The notes under the pieces: model-generated | Database searches by the model: none | The model's input: only the letters and a program-made list of their open reading frames with translations | Told to the model about the DNA's origin: nothing | Position numbers and translations under genes: made by a program | Shown: positions 1 to 12,139 of the stretch, piece after piece | Layout: each line of letters opens with the position of its first letter | How positions within the stretch are numbered: the stretch's first letter is position 1 | Assembly: GCF_019649055.1 (NCBI RefSeq) | Contig: NW_026570250.1 | Location: 372,001-436,000, forward strand | Length of the DNA: 64,000 nt | From: Paramacrobiotus metropolitanus | Taxonomy: Eukaryota; Tardigrada; Eutardigrada; Parachela; Macrobiotidae | Direction of reading: 5' to 3'

Positions 1-566
1 CTTTACCACAACCTTGCCGTCGACGACGTCATCGCCCACAACACCGAGCTCTGCTGGTTCTCTTCCTTGCACGACGGTTGCTGTTCCAACTGGCACCACC
101 CCTCCACCACCCCCACCAAACGGAGCTGCTGAATCAGATTTCTTCGGTAAGCGATCACCGAAAATATTATACATCGCGATCGCATTGTTCCAGTAAATTT
201 GAAAATCAAGGACACTTCTTGCTTTTTAATTCTCCATAATGACCTTTTACTGTTTTTAAACGCTCACTATTTCGCTACGATAGGGATGCCGGACGCTCGG
301 TCCCGATCGTTCACGGGAATGAATCACTTGCGAACTATTAATGCCGACCGGGATTTCGTGAAATGGGCGGATAACACTATTCGTTATTATCTGGATCCTT
401 CCTACAGTATGTGAATGTTCCTGACAATGTTAATTACCGCAGAAATGAATTACAGTTTGGAGCTGTTTTTTTGTCTGACAGATTTTTCTTATTGGATTGT
501 TTGTGTCCAGTACAATATCGGATCGGTGCATGTACATATATGAATCGCATATATTAGCGAATCGGT

Positions 567-600
<34 letters not shown>

Positions 601-3600
601 AAATATATAATATCGGATCGGTGTATGTATATAAAATACGCAACCGTAACACTTTCTTTTAGTTTGTTGAATCTGTCTTTCCCAGGTCCTACACAACAAG
701 CGAAGATAAGAGACGCAATTTCCAGAGTTATGGGTGACTTGAACGGATTTATTCGATTTATCGAGGTGTCGCCGGCTGATCCATCGTACAAATTGAAAAT
801 TACTCCAACGGAATATCCTGGGTAAATGTGGAAAATTTTTCCCTATTAGAGGCGATCGTGTACACTCTATAAACATCTGATCTTTGTCCAGCATACAAAA
901 CAATGGAGGATGTCGGACATTCCCGGGAGTTTACTACCCGTTTGTGGCATCCAATCAAAAAGAACAGCGACTGATTTTAACTTCCGGAGGGAATGGGTGT
1001 TTAGAGGGAAATATTGGCAAGGTCATGAAGTTTTTCGTTATTGTGCTTGGTAGAAGGAATGAGCATCAACGTCCGGATCGCGATGATTTTATACAAGTCG
1101 ATTTTACCAAGATTCAGCCAGGTGAAATTTTTAAAATATTTTTTGCAGTTTGACTTTAAATGTCATCCGAATAATTAAACGACACCAATATGCGTATAAT
1201 TTGAAAAAAAAATTATTCCGGATTTTTGTTTTACAGAATGGCGGCAAGCATACGAAAAATACACAAGTGGTGTGAATGTGACGCTGTTGCGGTACCCTTA
1301 TGATTATTGCTCTATTACTCATAACGAAATGACAGCATATGCCGTAGCCGGAAACAATGCTTTCACAATTAAAAGCAACCAGATCAGCAGAATTCCCAGA
1401 ATGGACCGGTTGAGCGAATACGACTGCAAAATTATCTGCCTGGTTTACGGATGCCCGACAACCTCCTGCGGAACCTGTAAGGCCCGAGATATTTTTCAAA
1501 AAAATTTTGTAATTGTACACGTACACAATGTAACACAATTATTTTGTGGTTTCCAACAGTTACCTGTACGGATAACGGTATAAATGGACAGTCTCCGGTC
1601 CCGGGCGTTCCCACTGGTCAGACAGCACTTCCGGTCACCGTTAGCAATAACGGTACGATGACGACGGTGTGTTATACACTACCGCCCTCGTTATCGGATT
1701 CCACGTTCACGGCTACTACGTTGATTCCGTCGACTGTTGCGTCCACTGCTAGCACCGCTCTGGCTATCACAACCTGTCCTCCCAGTGGCCCGACTACTGT
1801 ATCTCCAGCCGGCTTTGATTCGTCGACTCCGTCAGCATCTTCTAGCACTTTCGTGAGGTAATACTCATAGTTATTTATTATTGGTACTTATGCATTTTTT
1901 ATCAGCAGTATTTTGTTCAAACCTTGTTGCGGTAGTTTTGAAGCTGACTCCTACAAATCGCTGGATTTATATGGCGCAAGCAGTTTTTGTTAATTTGCCA
2001 CGTGTTGCATTGTCTTGCTTTACTATTTTTATCAAGCTGTATGGGAATAAATTTCCGATCTTGCTGATCCTGTTCAACCTCTTATACTGGTGCCACTGTT
2101 TTTATGACTTTATTGAAATAAAGCGAGCATGTTTTTCCGAAATTTGGCTTGGCGGTAATGTTGTTTTACCTGATTGTATCGTATAGATGATGTGCGCAAT
2201 CTTAAGCTTTTGGTTGTAGTTCATCTACATTCACCTCTCCAATTACCGGAACCGAATCGAGCAGCACAGGTTCTAGTGCAAGTTCAAGCAGCCCATCGAC
2301 ACAACTCTCTTCAGGAAGCAGTAGCGACCCGACTACCCCAACCGGCAGTGCATCGCCAAGCTCTGCAAGCGGTACTACCGGAACTTTCGATACCACTGTA
2401 TCCTCCACCGCGACGCCGGCTTCGAGCACAGACAGCGGCAGCACAGTACCTTCCGATGCGACCACAGCATCGACTGCTTCCACTGGAGCTACAAATCCCG
2501 ATGGAAGTACCGTTTCATCCTCTTCTCCATCGGACTCGACAGCTGCTACCGGCGCCTCATCGGCCAGCGACAGCAGTTCGGCTGCGACCAGCAGTGCGAC
2601 TGATACCACTTCCGGTACACCGGCATCCACTGCAAACGGTGAAAGTTCGGCTAGCACATCGGCTTCATCGTCTGATTCGAGCACTGTCGCTGATAGTAGC
2701 AGTACTGCGGTGTCTGCGTCCAGCGCAGACTCCACTGTCTCGAGTGCTGCTACCAATGCTGTGAGTGATACCAGTGCAACGTCATCTCCCGTCTCTACCG
2801 GAAGTTCGCCCAATAGTGACGCAACGACGGCCTTGGCAAATCCCAGCCAGTCTACAAATCTCCGAACTACCACCAGGAAGATGTCCATTGGTCAGTTACA
2901 AAATATCTTACAGCACATGGCCGATGAGATCATCAAGCAGCTATCCGCCAAACCAACCAGTGGGACCGGTGCTACACCAGCTCCCGGCACCGGTACAACG
3001 CCGAATTTTGGTCCGATGCAGAATATGTTACAACAGATCGCAGATAATCTTATGTCCAAAATGACCGTGACCTTCCCCACGTCGACAACGCCGATGACTG
3101 CAGAAACGACAGCGGGTACAAGTTCGGCTGGAGTGACCGCTGGTATTACAAGTGCAGCGGCAACGTCAAGCCCGCTAGTTTCAACTACGGGCTCCACCGA
3201 CACCACAGCGAAAAGCACACAAAAACCGTTACCGTTGGCTGATATTCAGCAACAACTAGAAAACTTCGCCAATCAACTGAATGATCAGTTATCCACCACG
3301 GATCGTCCCGGAGCTACGAAAGGCCCCACCCAGCCCACCACCACGGGCGGCAGTAGTAAATCCCCCATGGGGCAGTTGGAAGACGCGCTAAACCAGTTAG
3401 CGCAACAGCTAGGCCAGCTGACCAAGAAGCCGGATCCGTCGGGTTCGACCAAGCCGCCTAAATCCACGTCGCCCAACCCACAAGCCCAGCATATGGAAAA
3501 TATCCTGCAGAATCTAATTGATCAGTTGACTGGTCAACTGTCGACGCCGGGTAAAAAGACCACTACGAAGAAGCCGACAACCACCACCGAGACCCGTTCT

Positions 3601-3654
3601 GCAGACGATTATCCCATCGACCCTAATGCACCTCCTCCGCCAGAAGAGTGGTGA
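1..3654 (+). CDS. Astacin-like secreted protein with a destroyed zinc site and mucin-like tail (5' partial)
   Basis: Seven exons are in view: 1-146, 284-406, 686-821, 892-1121, 1237-1476, 1560-1857 and 2220-3654, all joining in phase; the 5' end lies outside the window. Exons 2 to 5 give an astacin-family (M12A) peptidase fold: the IRYYLDPS strand, a helix starting QQAKIRDAI, the IRF strand, and EHQRPDRDDFIQV just after the active-site helix. In active astacins HExxHxxGxxH precedes this; here it reads KFFVIVLGRRN, so all three zinc histidines and the catalytic Glu are gone. The Met-turn (usually SIMHY) reads SITHN. I infer a pseudo-enzyme. From about 1560 the protein is Ser/Thr/Pro-rich (mucin-like, probably O-glycosylated), then has five amphipathic repeats, a Lys/Thr-rich stretch and the end PPPPEEW. 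The coding frame is intact, arguing against a pseudogene. Confidence 0.85.
514..629 (+). repeat. TA microsatellite flanked by a 21-base direct repeat, intronic
   Basis: A TA-rich run at about 566-613 lies in the intron between the second and third visible astacin-like exons. It is flanked by two near-identical 21-base copies at 514-534 and 609-629 that share AATATCGGATCGGTG. The arrangement looks like local slippage or duplication around a simple repeat. Confidence 0.8.
2881..3555 (+). repeat. Five amphipathic helix repeats within the astacin-like protein's tail
   Basis: The tail encodes five copies of an about 20-residue Leu/Gln-rich unit, near 2881-2952, 3005-3075, 3230-3300, 3361-3429 and 3484-3555. 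Each has the pattern Q-[LM]-[QE]-N/D-x-L-x-Q/N-[LIM]-[AI]-x-x-[LI]-x-x-[QK]-[LM] (for example MQNMLQQIADNL and MENILQNLIDQL). Thr/Pro/Ser-rich linkers of varied length separate them. The hydrophobic spacing predicts an amphipathic helix, so they may self-associate or bind a partner. I do not recognise the repeat. Confidence 0.75.
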
Positions 3655-4939
3655 AATAGGTTAACTCACCAGTCAGAAAGATATGAGAATTACTTTTTAA
3701 GCTGTTTGATTGTTTTAAATGCAAAATTTCATTGTTAGGAGTCCTAATTATCTGTGTTCAAATATTTACGTAATACGCATAGCCCTCCTTTAACGGTAAT
3801 TATTGGTAACGTGTTAGCTGTCTAGGAAAATAACAAATCTTTTTATACTAGTAATATATCGACTCTCGGCCAATTATGCATGGTAGAATATGTACAGAAA
3901 TTATTATTATTCGTACAGTGCCAGTGCAGATGTGAGAAGTTTTCATATTTACGGCAAAGTTATTCGGACGGAAATATTGGCTGCATCTGGTCCGTGGTAT
4001 GATTGGCATCTAGGTGTGGTAATTTAGAATCGGTAGACGCAGGATACTGTACTAGTAAATCATTTGACTGTATGTATGAACTAAAAATTGTGTTCGCGAA
4101 AATTTATTCGCTTTGTGACCACTTACATCTACCACTTTTATCAATAATCCATAACTGCAAAAATAGAATATAATTATGTGCAGCAGTTCTCAAACATTTT
4201 TATTATCACTTGAGAGTTTGAGGCGATGCAAACCCACAAATTACTGCGTCATTGAATATGCTCATGTAAGTACTGTAAGCATACAAAAATTTCTAGGCTA
4301 GAAGAACTCTTCTACATAAAACAAAGAGTTTTTTAAAAAATATGTTATTTCCTTTTTTTTGTCGCATAAGTCCGCTGACAAAATTCGATCAGAAAAGAGT
4401 GTAGAAACAGCAAGGAAATACACGGCCCATCATTGTTATGATTATGAACCTTAATGCGGAGTGACACCCCTGCCATTAAAATTTCTACATAGTATTTGAT
4501 CATGAGCATTAGTTCGTCACTTTTTGGATGGGCAACATCTATTTTGAGCAAAAACGGAAGTCACCAGCTGACCGGCTATACTCACCAAATGGTGTTTTCA
4601 GCAAATTTAGCTACGATTTGACTATCACCCGCCTACGCATATTCAAGAAAGTAACCGTTGCGTTTAATGTGCATCTAATAAATGCTTAAGCCAATCAATT
4701 TTTTTGATAGTGTCATGGATTTAGCATATGTTCCGGAGAGATATTAACAGGTGTCAAGCACGTTTGATCTTGAGTCCACTTCACCACAAGTGCAATCATA
4801 TGGTGTGAATTCAAAAATTATTTAATATTATCTGAACAGAAAATTTTTGTAGACATCGGCGACAGCCACATAATCTGGATATTTTGCGTTTCACACATTG
4901 CAGATACGAAGTGACCTTTCAGTTTTGCTTTGTTTAGCT
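3655..4939. other. Intergenic, no gene seen
   Basis: AT-rich sequence between the astacin-like gene and the Ly6-like gene. Only short open frames without signal peptides, splice continuity or family resemblance are present. The upstream part should hold the 3' UTR of the astacin-like gene. Confidence 0.6.
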
Positions 4940-5835
4940 ATGATGGCTTCGACTTATTCCACCACCTTCTTGGTATATGTATTGAAAATCATATACATAG
5001 TTTTAAAAATCCATGGCGCCGTTGGTGAAGTCGATCCATATACTGGTAAGCAGAGTATTTTATGAAAATTTTTTATATTATGCATTTCGACTGTGCAAAC
5101 AATGTAAGAATTACATATTATGTTTCTCTATGGTATCAGATAAAAGCAATCTGTTGTGTTACACCTGCTTGAGACAAGATGGATTGAATGCAAACGTCAG
5201 CTGCTGGACGGATAGGCAGACAATTGCCATTGATTGTAGCCAGCAGGAACATGAGTGCATCAATCTGTTGCTGAATGGATCACCAGGTTAAAAAACCCTA
5301 ATTGCTGTTTGGAAACTTTGACGCTTAAAGTAAAGTAAAAGAGGGAAAGTAAAAGCTAACTTTTTTGTCGTTGATTAACCTAATAACAAAATCTGATTTA
5401 TTTTCTCCCTTAGATTTTATTTCTCTTCGCAAGACCTGCCAACCGGAAGAAGCACATATGAATCCATGCCTGCATTATAAAGGGATCAGCTACCAAGTGG
5501 CTGGAACACAAACCTACACCGTCAACGGAGAACCGGCAAAATGTGTATGCCTTGATATTTGTGATGCAATGGCATATAATACCTTGTTTGGAAGCCCTAG
5601 TGAACAAACCACGTCGTTCTCTGCTCATGATCAGTGGACTGTAAATCACTCTTTTCATATGGAGAAACCTATGCTCGAAGGGAAATTCTCCATCAATGAC
5701 CTGGATAGTATGAGACTCCCTTGGGACCTGGCATTAGATAGCGGTGCGCAACCGTTACATTTGACCTTCTCATTGGCATCGTTTATCTCTCTAGCTTTTT
5801 TTGCTTGCTTCGCCGGGATGCATAATATTTTATGA
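4940..5835 (+). CDS. Ly6/quiver-like three-finger protein, probably GPI-anchored
   Basis: Three exons (4940-5045, 5140-5286, 5414-5835) join in phase to give 224 residues. The first exon starts with two adjacent Met codons and encodes a hydrophobic leader (TTFLVYVLKIIYIVL). The mature part begins LLCYTCLRQ, a CxxC start typical of Ly6/uPAR and quiver-type three-finger domains, followed by spaced cysteines and closing with KCVCLDICD, resembling the CxCxxxxCN/D end of those domains. The C-terminus is hydrophobic (LTFSLASFISLAFFACF), as for a GPI signal. I infer a small extracellular surface protein; in other animals such proteins modulate channels or receptors, but no partner can be named. About 90 residues lie between the Cys-rich core and the tail, longer than in a minimal Ly6 protein. 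Confidence 0.62.
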
Positions 5836-6472
5836 GTGTGTGTAGTGGTATTAATTATGTAGATATCAAGGCGGTATCCGTTCCTTCACTTGGTGCAGAA
5901 CTACGTATTGCAACTTCGCACTTAACTAGGATCAGCAGACGATACAGATTGAACTGGCGCTTATTCTTGCTTTCATAATCTTGGCTAAAACGTTTTGATA
6001 TTTGCTACCAAAGTCTGGAACTAATTAAATAATATTAATTTTATCTGTTGCGCTTGTCACAAAAACCGCCTAGACTCGCCCGGATTGCAATCTTCTAAAA
6101 AAATATGAATATTCGAAATATAGCATCCTCAAAGCCGCTCCCGCATCGTAAGTGGGAATACCGCAAAAGAGTGTCAGCCCTGGATTTCAAATTACCAAGT
6201 CGTCATCTTCGATTTTTTTCACTTCACAAAAATACGAGTTTCAAAACGAACCTAAGGCATAACAGTTATCCGCAACCAAAACAACATGCATTTATAGAAA
6301 TGAGATTCTGTTTAAAAACAAAAAAAAACCATCATGCATTACACAGGAAAAGCAGATAAAAACAAACTTGGAATACGGGCTTCAAACCAACACCGGTACA
6401 GATAAAATGTCAGGCTAAAAACAGTAATAAAACAAATAAAAACATCTCTGCAATTTTTATGTACACATTTTC
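5836..6472. other. Intergenic between convergent genes
   Basis: This holds the two facing 3' flanks of the Ly6-like gene (+) and the NTPDase gene (-). An 84-codon open frame at 6105-6359 has no signal peptide, recognisable domain or neighbouring exon, and I do not call it. Confidence 0.6.
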
Positions 6473-9400
6473 TTAAATACTGCTATCACGGCATGAACGG
6501 CGGACTCCTCGACACAGGAAGGAAACCGCCAGTACGAGAAACACGGCAAAGACAACCAAGAAAATAAGGAAAAACGCCCGGCTCATCATCTCAACTTCAT
6601 GCTCGGGCTGAACAGCGTTGGTACTGTTCAAGGCCAACCCCACTGCCCATCCTGTCGCCACACCGTTGATCTAGGAAACACAACGTTTGTGAGAAAGATT
6701 ATTCACAGTCCATATTAAGGTATCGTGTTTCGCACTCACGGCTTTGCGGAATTGAATGCGTTCGAACATCTCAGCCGTAAATCCATACACTTCCGTTAAT
6801 AACATGTCAATGTAAATGCCATCAAAACAATATCCCTTCATGAAAGGATTTGTGCTATTTTGCAACTGCAAAGCAAAAACAACCAAACGTATAATAAACA
6901 TTCAACCATGTAGCACCGCAATGCAAGAAAAAAAAGCCAACAACGAAAATTTCATGATACTGATACAAAAACCTAACCTTTTTAATAAGTTCTAGAGTCA
7001 CAAAAAATAACACGGATAATTATACATATATCACGTATTCGCAACATTTTCATAAATGAAAATGCAAATCAAAGAAAATGATAGGAGTTATCCAAATTTT
7101 ACTGCAAACAGAGGAGGGCTTCATACCTCCAACCAGGGAGTTTCACAATGATGCCGGTATGCCTGCCGAAAATGCTCCAGCTGCACATTGACAGTGTGCA
7201 CATTATCTGTCAAGTTGAAGAAGTCCATCACAAAAAATAATCCCGCAAATCCCTGTTAAAAGATGAAAATAATCAAGCGTCAAATTCAATTTCCCACGCA
7301 ACATGCACCGCAACGGCCGTGCCCAACTCACCATAAAAGGGTTAGTTATATTAACTTTTTGCCGAGTATTAAAAGAGCAATCCGGAGTATCCCTGAATGG
7401 GCAATTCACATCGCGGAACAGTGTCTTAACAAGCTGACGACACTGCTTAATATCACCGGTCCCATTAAACGCGTATATTGTCCGCACACGGGTCGGCTTA
7501 CGCAGATCAACGGTACATTGAGCATCAAATAAATCCTTATGCGATTCATTGCTAACCGAACCCCGAGGTAAACAGGGATGCTTTATGAAATTATTGCTGG
7601 AATGGTCGATAACCAATTGAGCCTTTAGTGTCCTCAACGCTTCGCCTTTGCCACGACAAGCAAAACTGCGACTGAATAGACCATACCGGGTCCCAAAGAA
7701 GGTCAAGTCGAAGTTCGGTGGCAGATGACTACCTGCACCGTTCGTCGGGACAGCAAAGGCGATCTGGGTCGACGAGCCGCCCAGGTCTAATGAGCCGAAC
7801 GTCTCCAGGCGGGGATTTGGAGCCGTTGTAGAGTTATCCGGTATTAATCGCTTGGAGACAAAGTTCACTGTTGCCCATGCCAGTGCGCCTTCTTCCTCGC
7901 CATTAAGGATTAATGTATGCAGCCGCTCACCGGTAACGTGTGGATGAAATGTCTCATTCAATAAATCCCGAACATCGCTCAGCAATCGATCGGCGGCGAC
8001 GCTGTCGCTTTTTCTACACAAATACGAAACCACCTTGGTAAAAACTACTATTAAATAATTCGCTAAGAAGTAATCACAAAAACTTGTGGAGTGTGGACAT
8101 TCTTATGCGTGTTAGTGAGCATTTTATGGATGTTTGTCGAATAGTTTACCCAATCGTTTACGAGATTAAGCGAATAAATATCGACTAGCAGAGCTTTGAT
8201 GGATAGTTAATTTTATAGCGTCGTGCACTTGGCATTCAGCCTGTAAACGGTCTGACTGTAAAAAAAAGCAATATTCATAATACAGATATAGCCACTGGTT
8301 AGCACTACAAGTTATGTACAACTGTATAAGGTTTGCTGGCTGGCTGTAAGAACGCATCATCGCAGTTTGCGGAATTGTGGTACATTTCTGCCTAAAGCAC
8401 AACACACACAGGTTCCTTATGGTTAACAGAATACAAATTCTCTACCCTGCATTTTCAAGCGTGCACAGATATACAGGAACTCTATCAATAATTTTCACTT
8501 CATTATTAGGGAGATAACATCAGTTTTTTTACGCGCTCGGCATGATGAACGGATAATTACTGATTAACGCATCCCCGGCATGCCCAGACCTTACGCTGAC
8601 ATAAAAATTTCCATAAGCCGGTTGTTACGAGTGATTTCAACAGAACCCGGGGTGTGATCTGATCAAGTTTCCACGCTGGATTGATTACACACAATAAGCA
8701 ATGCAAACGAGTCTGACTTTCATTAGTTGGTAATTGTTCATCACACACATATGCACACACACACCGACAGTGAAGCATATTATGTCGCCAGAGCTTTTTT
8801 GCTTGCAAACCAAAAGAGTCAATACGGGCATTTGAGAGTGGTGCCGACTACTTAAGAATTATCAGCCCCTGCTGACAAACGTTTACTCAACCGCGACGGG
8901 CAATACGGAACCACTTTCACGAGCAGCTGATGTATGTATGAATTTTGAATGTTAAATAAATAGACTGCGGAATGTAAAAGCCTCATATTACATAACCGGG
9001 CCCGACAGCCACGTTATCAGCGTCGCAAGTAACACAAATAAATTTTCATTTAATTCTTCCACCGATACGCCAAAGTACCTCTGGGTGCCATTTATCAATT
9101 TTATTACCACTCATTGTGCATGAAAAGCCCATAAAATTTGTTCTTGTCGCTAATGACTATTTGAACTTGGGGCAGTTACACTTTTTGAATACGCTCACCT
9201 CAGATTTCGAATGCCCGCGGTTCCAGCCACATAAATTTCCGTTTTCTCCCATCGATCTTCCGGGATGATCGTCATAGCCTTATCTAGACACGGCTTCCAG
9301 GCTGCCCGCAGCCGCTGCGGCTGATTCCTGAATTTTAATAGTATGCCTGCAACGCAAATATTTGCTACGACTTAAATCCAATATCAAAATCGATAACATC

Positions 9401-10509
9401 CACCATATCACAAGACACAACATAGCGCGAAAACCGATTTCAAATTCAGATCTGATCATATCAGCAAAGGCTTTCGAAATTCGAGTGAAGACTTTAACCA
9501 CGCAAATTTAGAATTTAAAATTAACGGTACACGTGCAACAGTCAGATTAACCGCGATAATTCCCGCTTCGCCTTCGTGCAGCTAGTACTCGTATTAGTAG
9601 TAACTGTTTCGCAACTTAGTTTTAACGAGACAATCAATAATTTTTACTATCTCGGCGACAGGCATTCGATCGTATAATTCGTATTCAATTAAAGATTCCA
9701 GCTAACTGATTTAATAAAGTCAAAAGAAACTTCAAAAAGAATTGCAAAACTTTCGCAGAGCATTCAAATTTTTGAAATTACGATAAACTCTATAAAACAC
9801 GGAAATTAAAAGGGAAACCACCGCGATATACGATACGATTCGGCAGCAAGTTCTCAAAGACTTACCATCGCATTCCACAAATTCTTTCTGCTCAATATAA
9901 CCCGTCCCGTTGACTTTATCCCCGCGATAATGAAAGACATGTAATTTGGTATGCGCAGATCCAGCATCCATAACAATAACATAATTCTCCGGAATATAGC
10001 TGGAGCGAAAATATAAAACCACCACAGAGACAATACAGCCAGCGCCCAGGATTACGCCAATGATGATCAAGAGAAACACTCGACGATTGATCCTGCTGGG
10101 TCTGGCGGGTTCCCCGACTAGAGTCAAATCAAATAATCCCGTCAAAAATTCTCACAAAAACTGCGCTTACGCCTTACCGAAACCCGTATCATCCAGCTGA
10201 AGATCTTCCACATGAGATCGCGGTAGGGATGTGTTGGATTCATGGCGCCGTCGTTGGCTCACCGTTTCGCCATTGGTATCGATGGACCTCGTGGAGGTGT
10301 TGGGAAGTTTGGCGTATGAACCGTTCCTGTAAAATAGTTAAGCTTCTTGTCATTCCCCGAAGATGATTTCTCGGCTAGACCACGCAGTACCAATTTTCGT
10401 TTTCGTTCTCATCGTCCACTTCGTCGCAAGCTCCGCTCTGGCTGGGTTTCAGTAGGCTTTTTTCTCCTTCGGCCACTCGACTAGGTTTAGATTTCCCAGA
10501 AGGCATCAT
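6473..10509 (-). CDS. Ectonucleoside triphosphate diphosphohydrolase (CD39/GDA1 family)
   Basis: Eight exons (10391-10509, 10178-10326, 9866-10117, 9199-9346, 7332-8013, 7127-7252, 6740-6865, 6473-6670) join in phase to give 599 residues. All five apyrase conserved regions are present: VMDAGSAHTKL, AGTAGIRNL, NGEEEGALAWATVNF, GSLDLGGSSTQIAF and INGVATGWAVG. An N-terminal membrane helix (VFLLIIIGVILGAGCIVSVV) and a C-terminal one (FFLIFLVVFAVFLVL) bracket the catalytic part, the two-helix layout of cell-surface or Golgi NTPDases. Family members hydrolyse extracellular or lumenal nucleoside tri- and diphosphates with a divalent metal and tune purinergic signalling. The catalytic part carries several N-glycosylation sequons. 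The cytosolic N-terminal tail is about 100 residues, longer than in CD39. The start is the second of two adjacent in-frame ATGs or the first, at 10509. Confidence 0.92.
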
Positions 10510-11809
10510 GCCATCATGCGTGCTCGAAAAACACGAGCCGATCCCACAATAATGGACGATTCATAGCCACCAGCGCTTGCACACTGATAACAAGGTAACT
10601 CTACGGGTTAATGCATTTCACGTATAAAAAGTTAGTTAGGACCTCAAATGCACTGTCCAATTTCTTGTTCCCAGACAGAAAACAAATGTTAGCGCGTTAT
10701 GGAGTTGATCATCGGATATGCTTTTAATGCAATTAATTAGTCACAAATACAAATGGACTGTGCCAATGTTTGAGTCAACCATTTCGATGAACATACTATA
10801 GACTGTAACTGTACACATAGTAATCTACGGTCATAAATCGGAGCACTACTCGAATCTTTTCTTGCGCAAGATGTGCGTGCAGCAGTGCACTGTAGAGTGA
10901 AATGTGCGTCCAAGTTCTAACGGGCTGTCTAGTGACTCTAGTGTGTCTTTTAATGCTCTTTACGGTGCGTGCGCAATTTGTGCACTGGTGCGCCGAACGT
11001 GACGTTTAAAAATGACCGACAATTTTGGGAAACGTTTGGGAGGGATACTCGTACAGTCGCTATCCTCTGGGTTTTTTTCCGTATATGTACCGGTACGTAA
11101 TAACAAAACAAACACAACCACAGTAAATCTTTCGAAATAATTGTGGCAGCACTTTGGTTAGATTAAATTGAACCATTAAAGTAAATGGCAGCGAACAAAA
11201 TCTAATATAAATTTGCACTATTAGGCGATGTCGACCGTCTCATGTCGGTATGTCTGGAAAGGCGGTACGGAGAAAGACGACGGCAGGGAAAAGCGGTACG
11301 ACTTCCGGTACCATGAATTTGAATCGCATAATACGAGACTGCATACTGCATCATCATAGAGAATGGACATTCTGCAATATCTTTGCATGTAGATATTAAT
11401 TGCCTGGATAAGTGCGATCAATACTCTTGTTCGTATAATATAGGCCTTTTCTTCCAGATTCCATCTTTCATACGAGGAATCTCGTACGAAAGGTTAACGG
11501 TCTCTTATACACTGGCCAATGTAGGTACAGTATAGGAGTCTGATGTGGTTGAGCCTGATTATTTATGACTTTTATTTGGAAAACAAAACCTATCCCGGAA
11601 GCTTATTCCACGAAGGTCAGGGGTACGGGTTATAAGTAAGCGGTAATTCTCTATGTCATTGTTAAAGCAGAAATCCAGCACAGTTTATACCAAAATCTTT
11701 TAATGTCTTCATGTTGTAAAAGTTAAATTGTCAGCAGTTAAGATCGTACTCAAGCTTTTATGATTTAGCCGGAACCTTGACTTATTTGACAGTTATTTGC
11801 GGCGACAAC
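10510..11809. other. Intergenic, divergent upstream regions
   Basis: Upstream flank of the NTPDase gene (-) and of the small secreted-protein gene at 11810 (+). I see no convincing exon. Any 5' UTR exon of either gene could lie here. Confidence 0.5.
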
Positions 11810-12139
11810 ATGGATCGTTACCAGAAGATTTCGATTGTGTTGTGCCGGGTTTGGATTGTAATTAATATCGTGGTGACCGTGGCATCGGCCCGAACGTTAT
11901 TACCGTACGCATCGGGACGGACATCGTCGACCGCCGAGGAGCCAGCGCCGGGCGGCGATGAATACATGCAACTGTCGAAAGAGGAACCCTTGTTTCTCAC
12001 TATGCACGAGAGCAATCGCCCTGAACGACTGCTATTGAAAAGGATGTATGCCGATGTGGCCGGGCAACTGGAGGAAATGGCGCCTGATTTCAAAGGTGAC
12101 ACTACTCGATCGATTATCCTTCGATTACGAAAATTGTAA
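11810..12139 (+). CDS. Small secreted protein, possible peptide-hormone precursor
   Basis: A single open frame of 109 residues begins MDRYQKISIVLCRVW, followed by a hydrophobic stretch ending VTVASA, a good signal peptide. The remainder has no cysteine, an acidic spacer (SKEEP), and one dibasic site in LLLKRMYADV, followed by about 31 residues ending RSIILRLRKL. Secreted, Cys-free and with a dibasic site near the C-terminus is how many neuropeptide precursors look, but I do not recognise the mature peptide. A possible splice donor (AAG|GTGACA) just after DFKG could mean the real C-terminus lies in a further exon. Confidence 0.45.
   Translation: MDRYQKISIVLCRVWIVINIVVTVASARTLLPYASGRTSSTAEEPAPGGDEYMQLSKEEPLFLTMHESNRPERLLLKRMYADVAGQLEEMAPDFKGDTTRSIILRLRKL

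Noticed and set aside
2202-2888. 228-codon antisense open frame
   Set aside because: It is the reverse of the Ser/Thr-rich coding exon of the astacin-like gene. Low-complexity GC-rich codons keep the opposite strand open, and no signal or domain is present.
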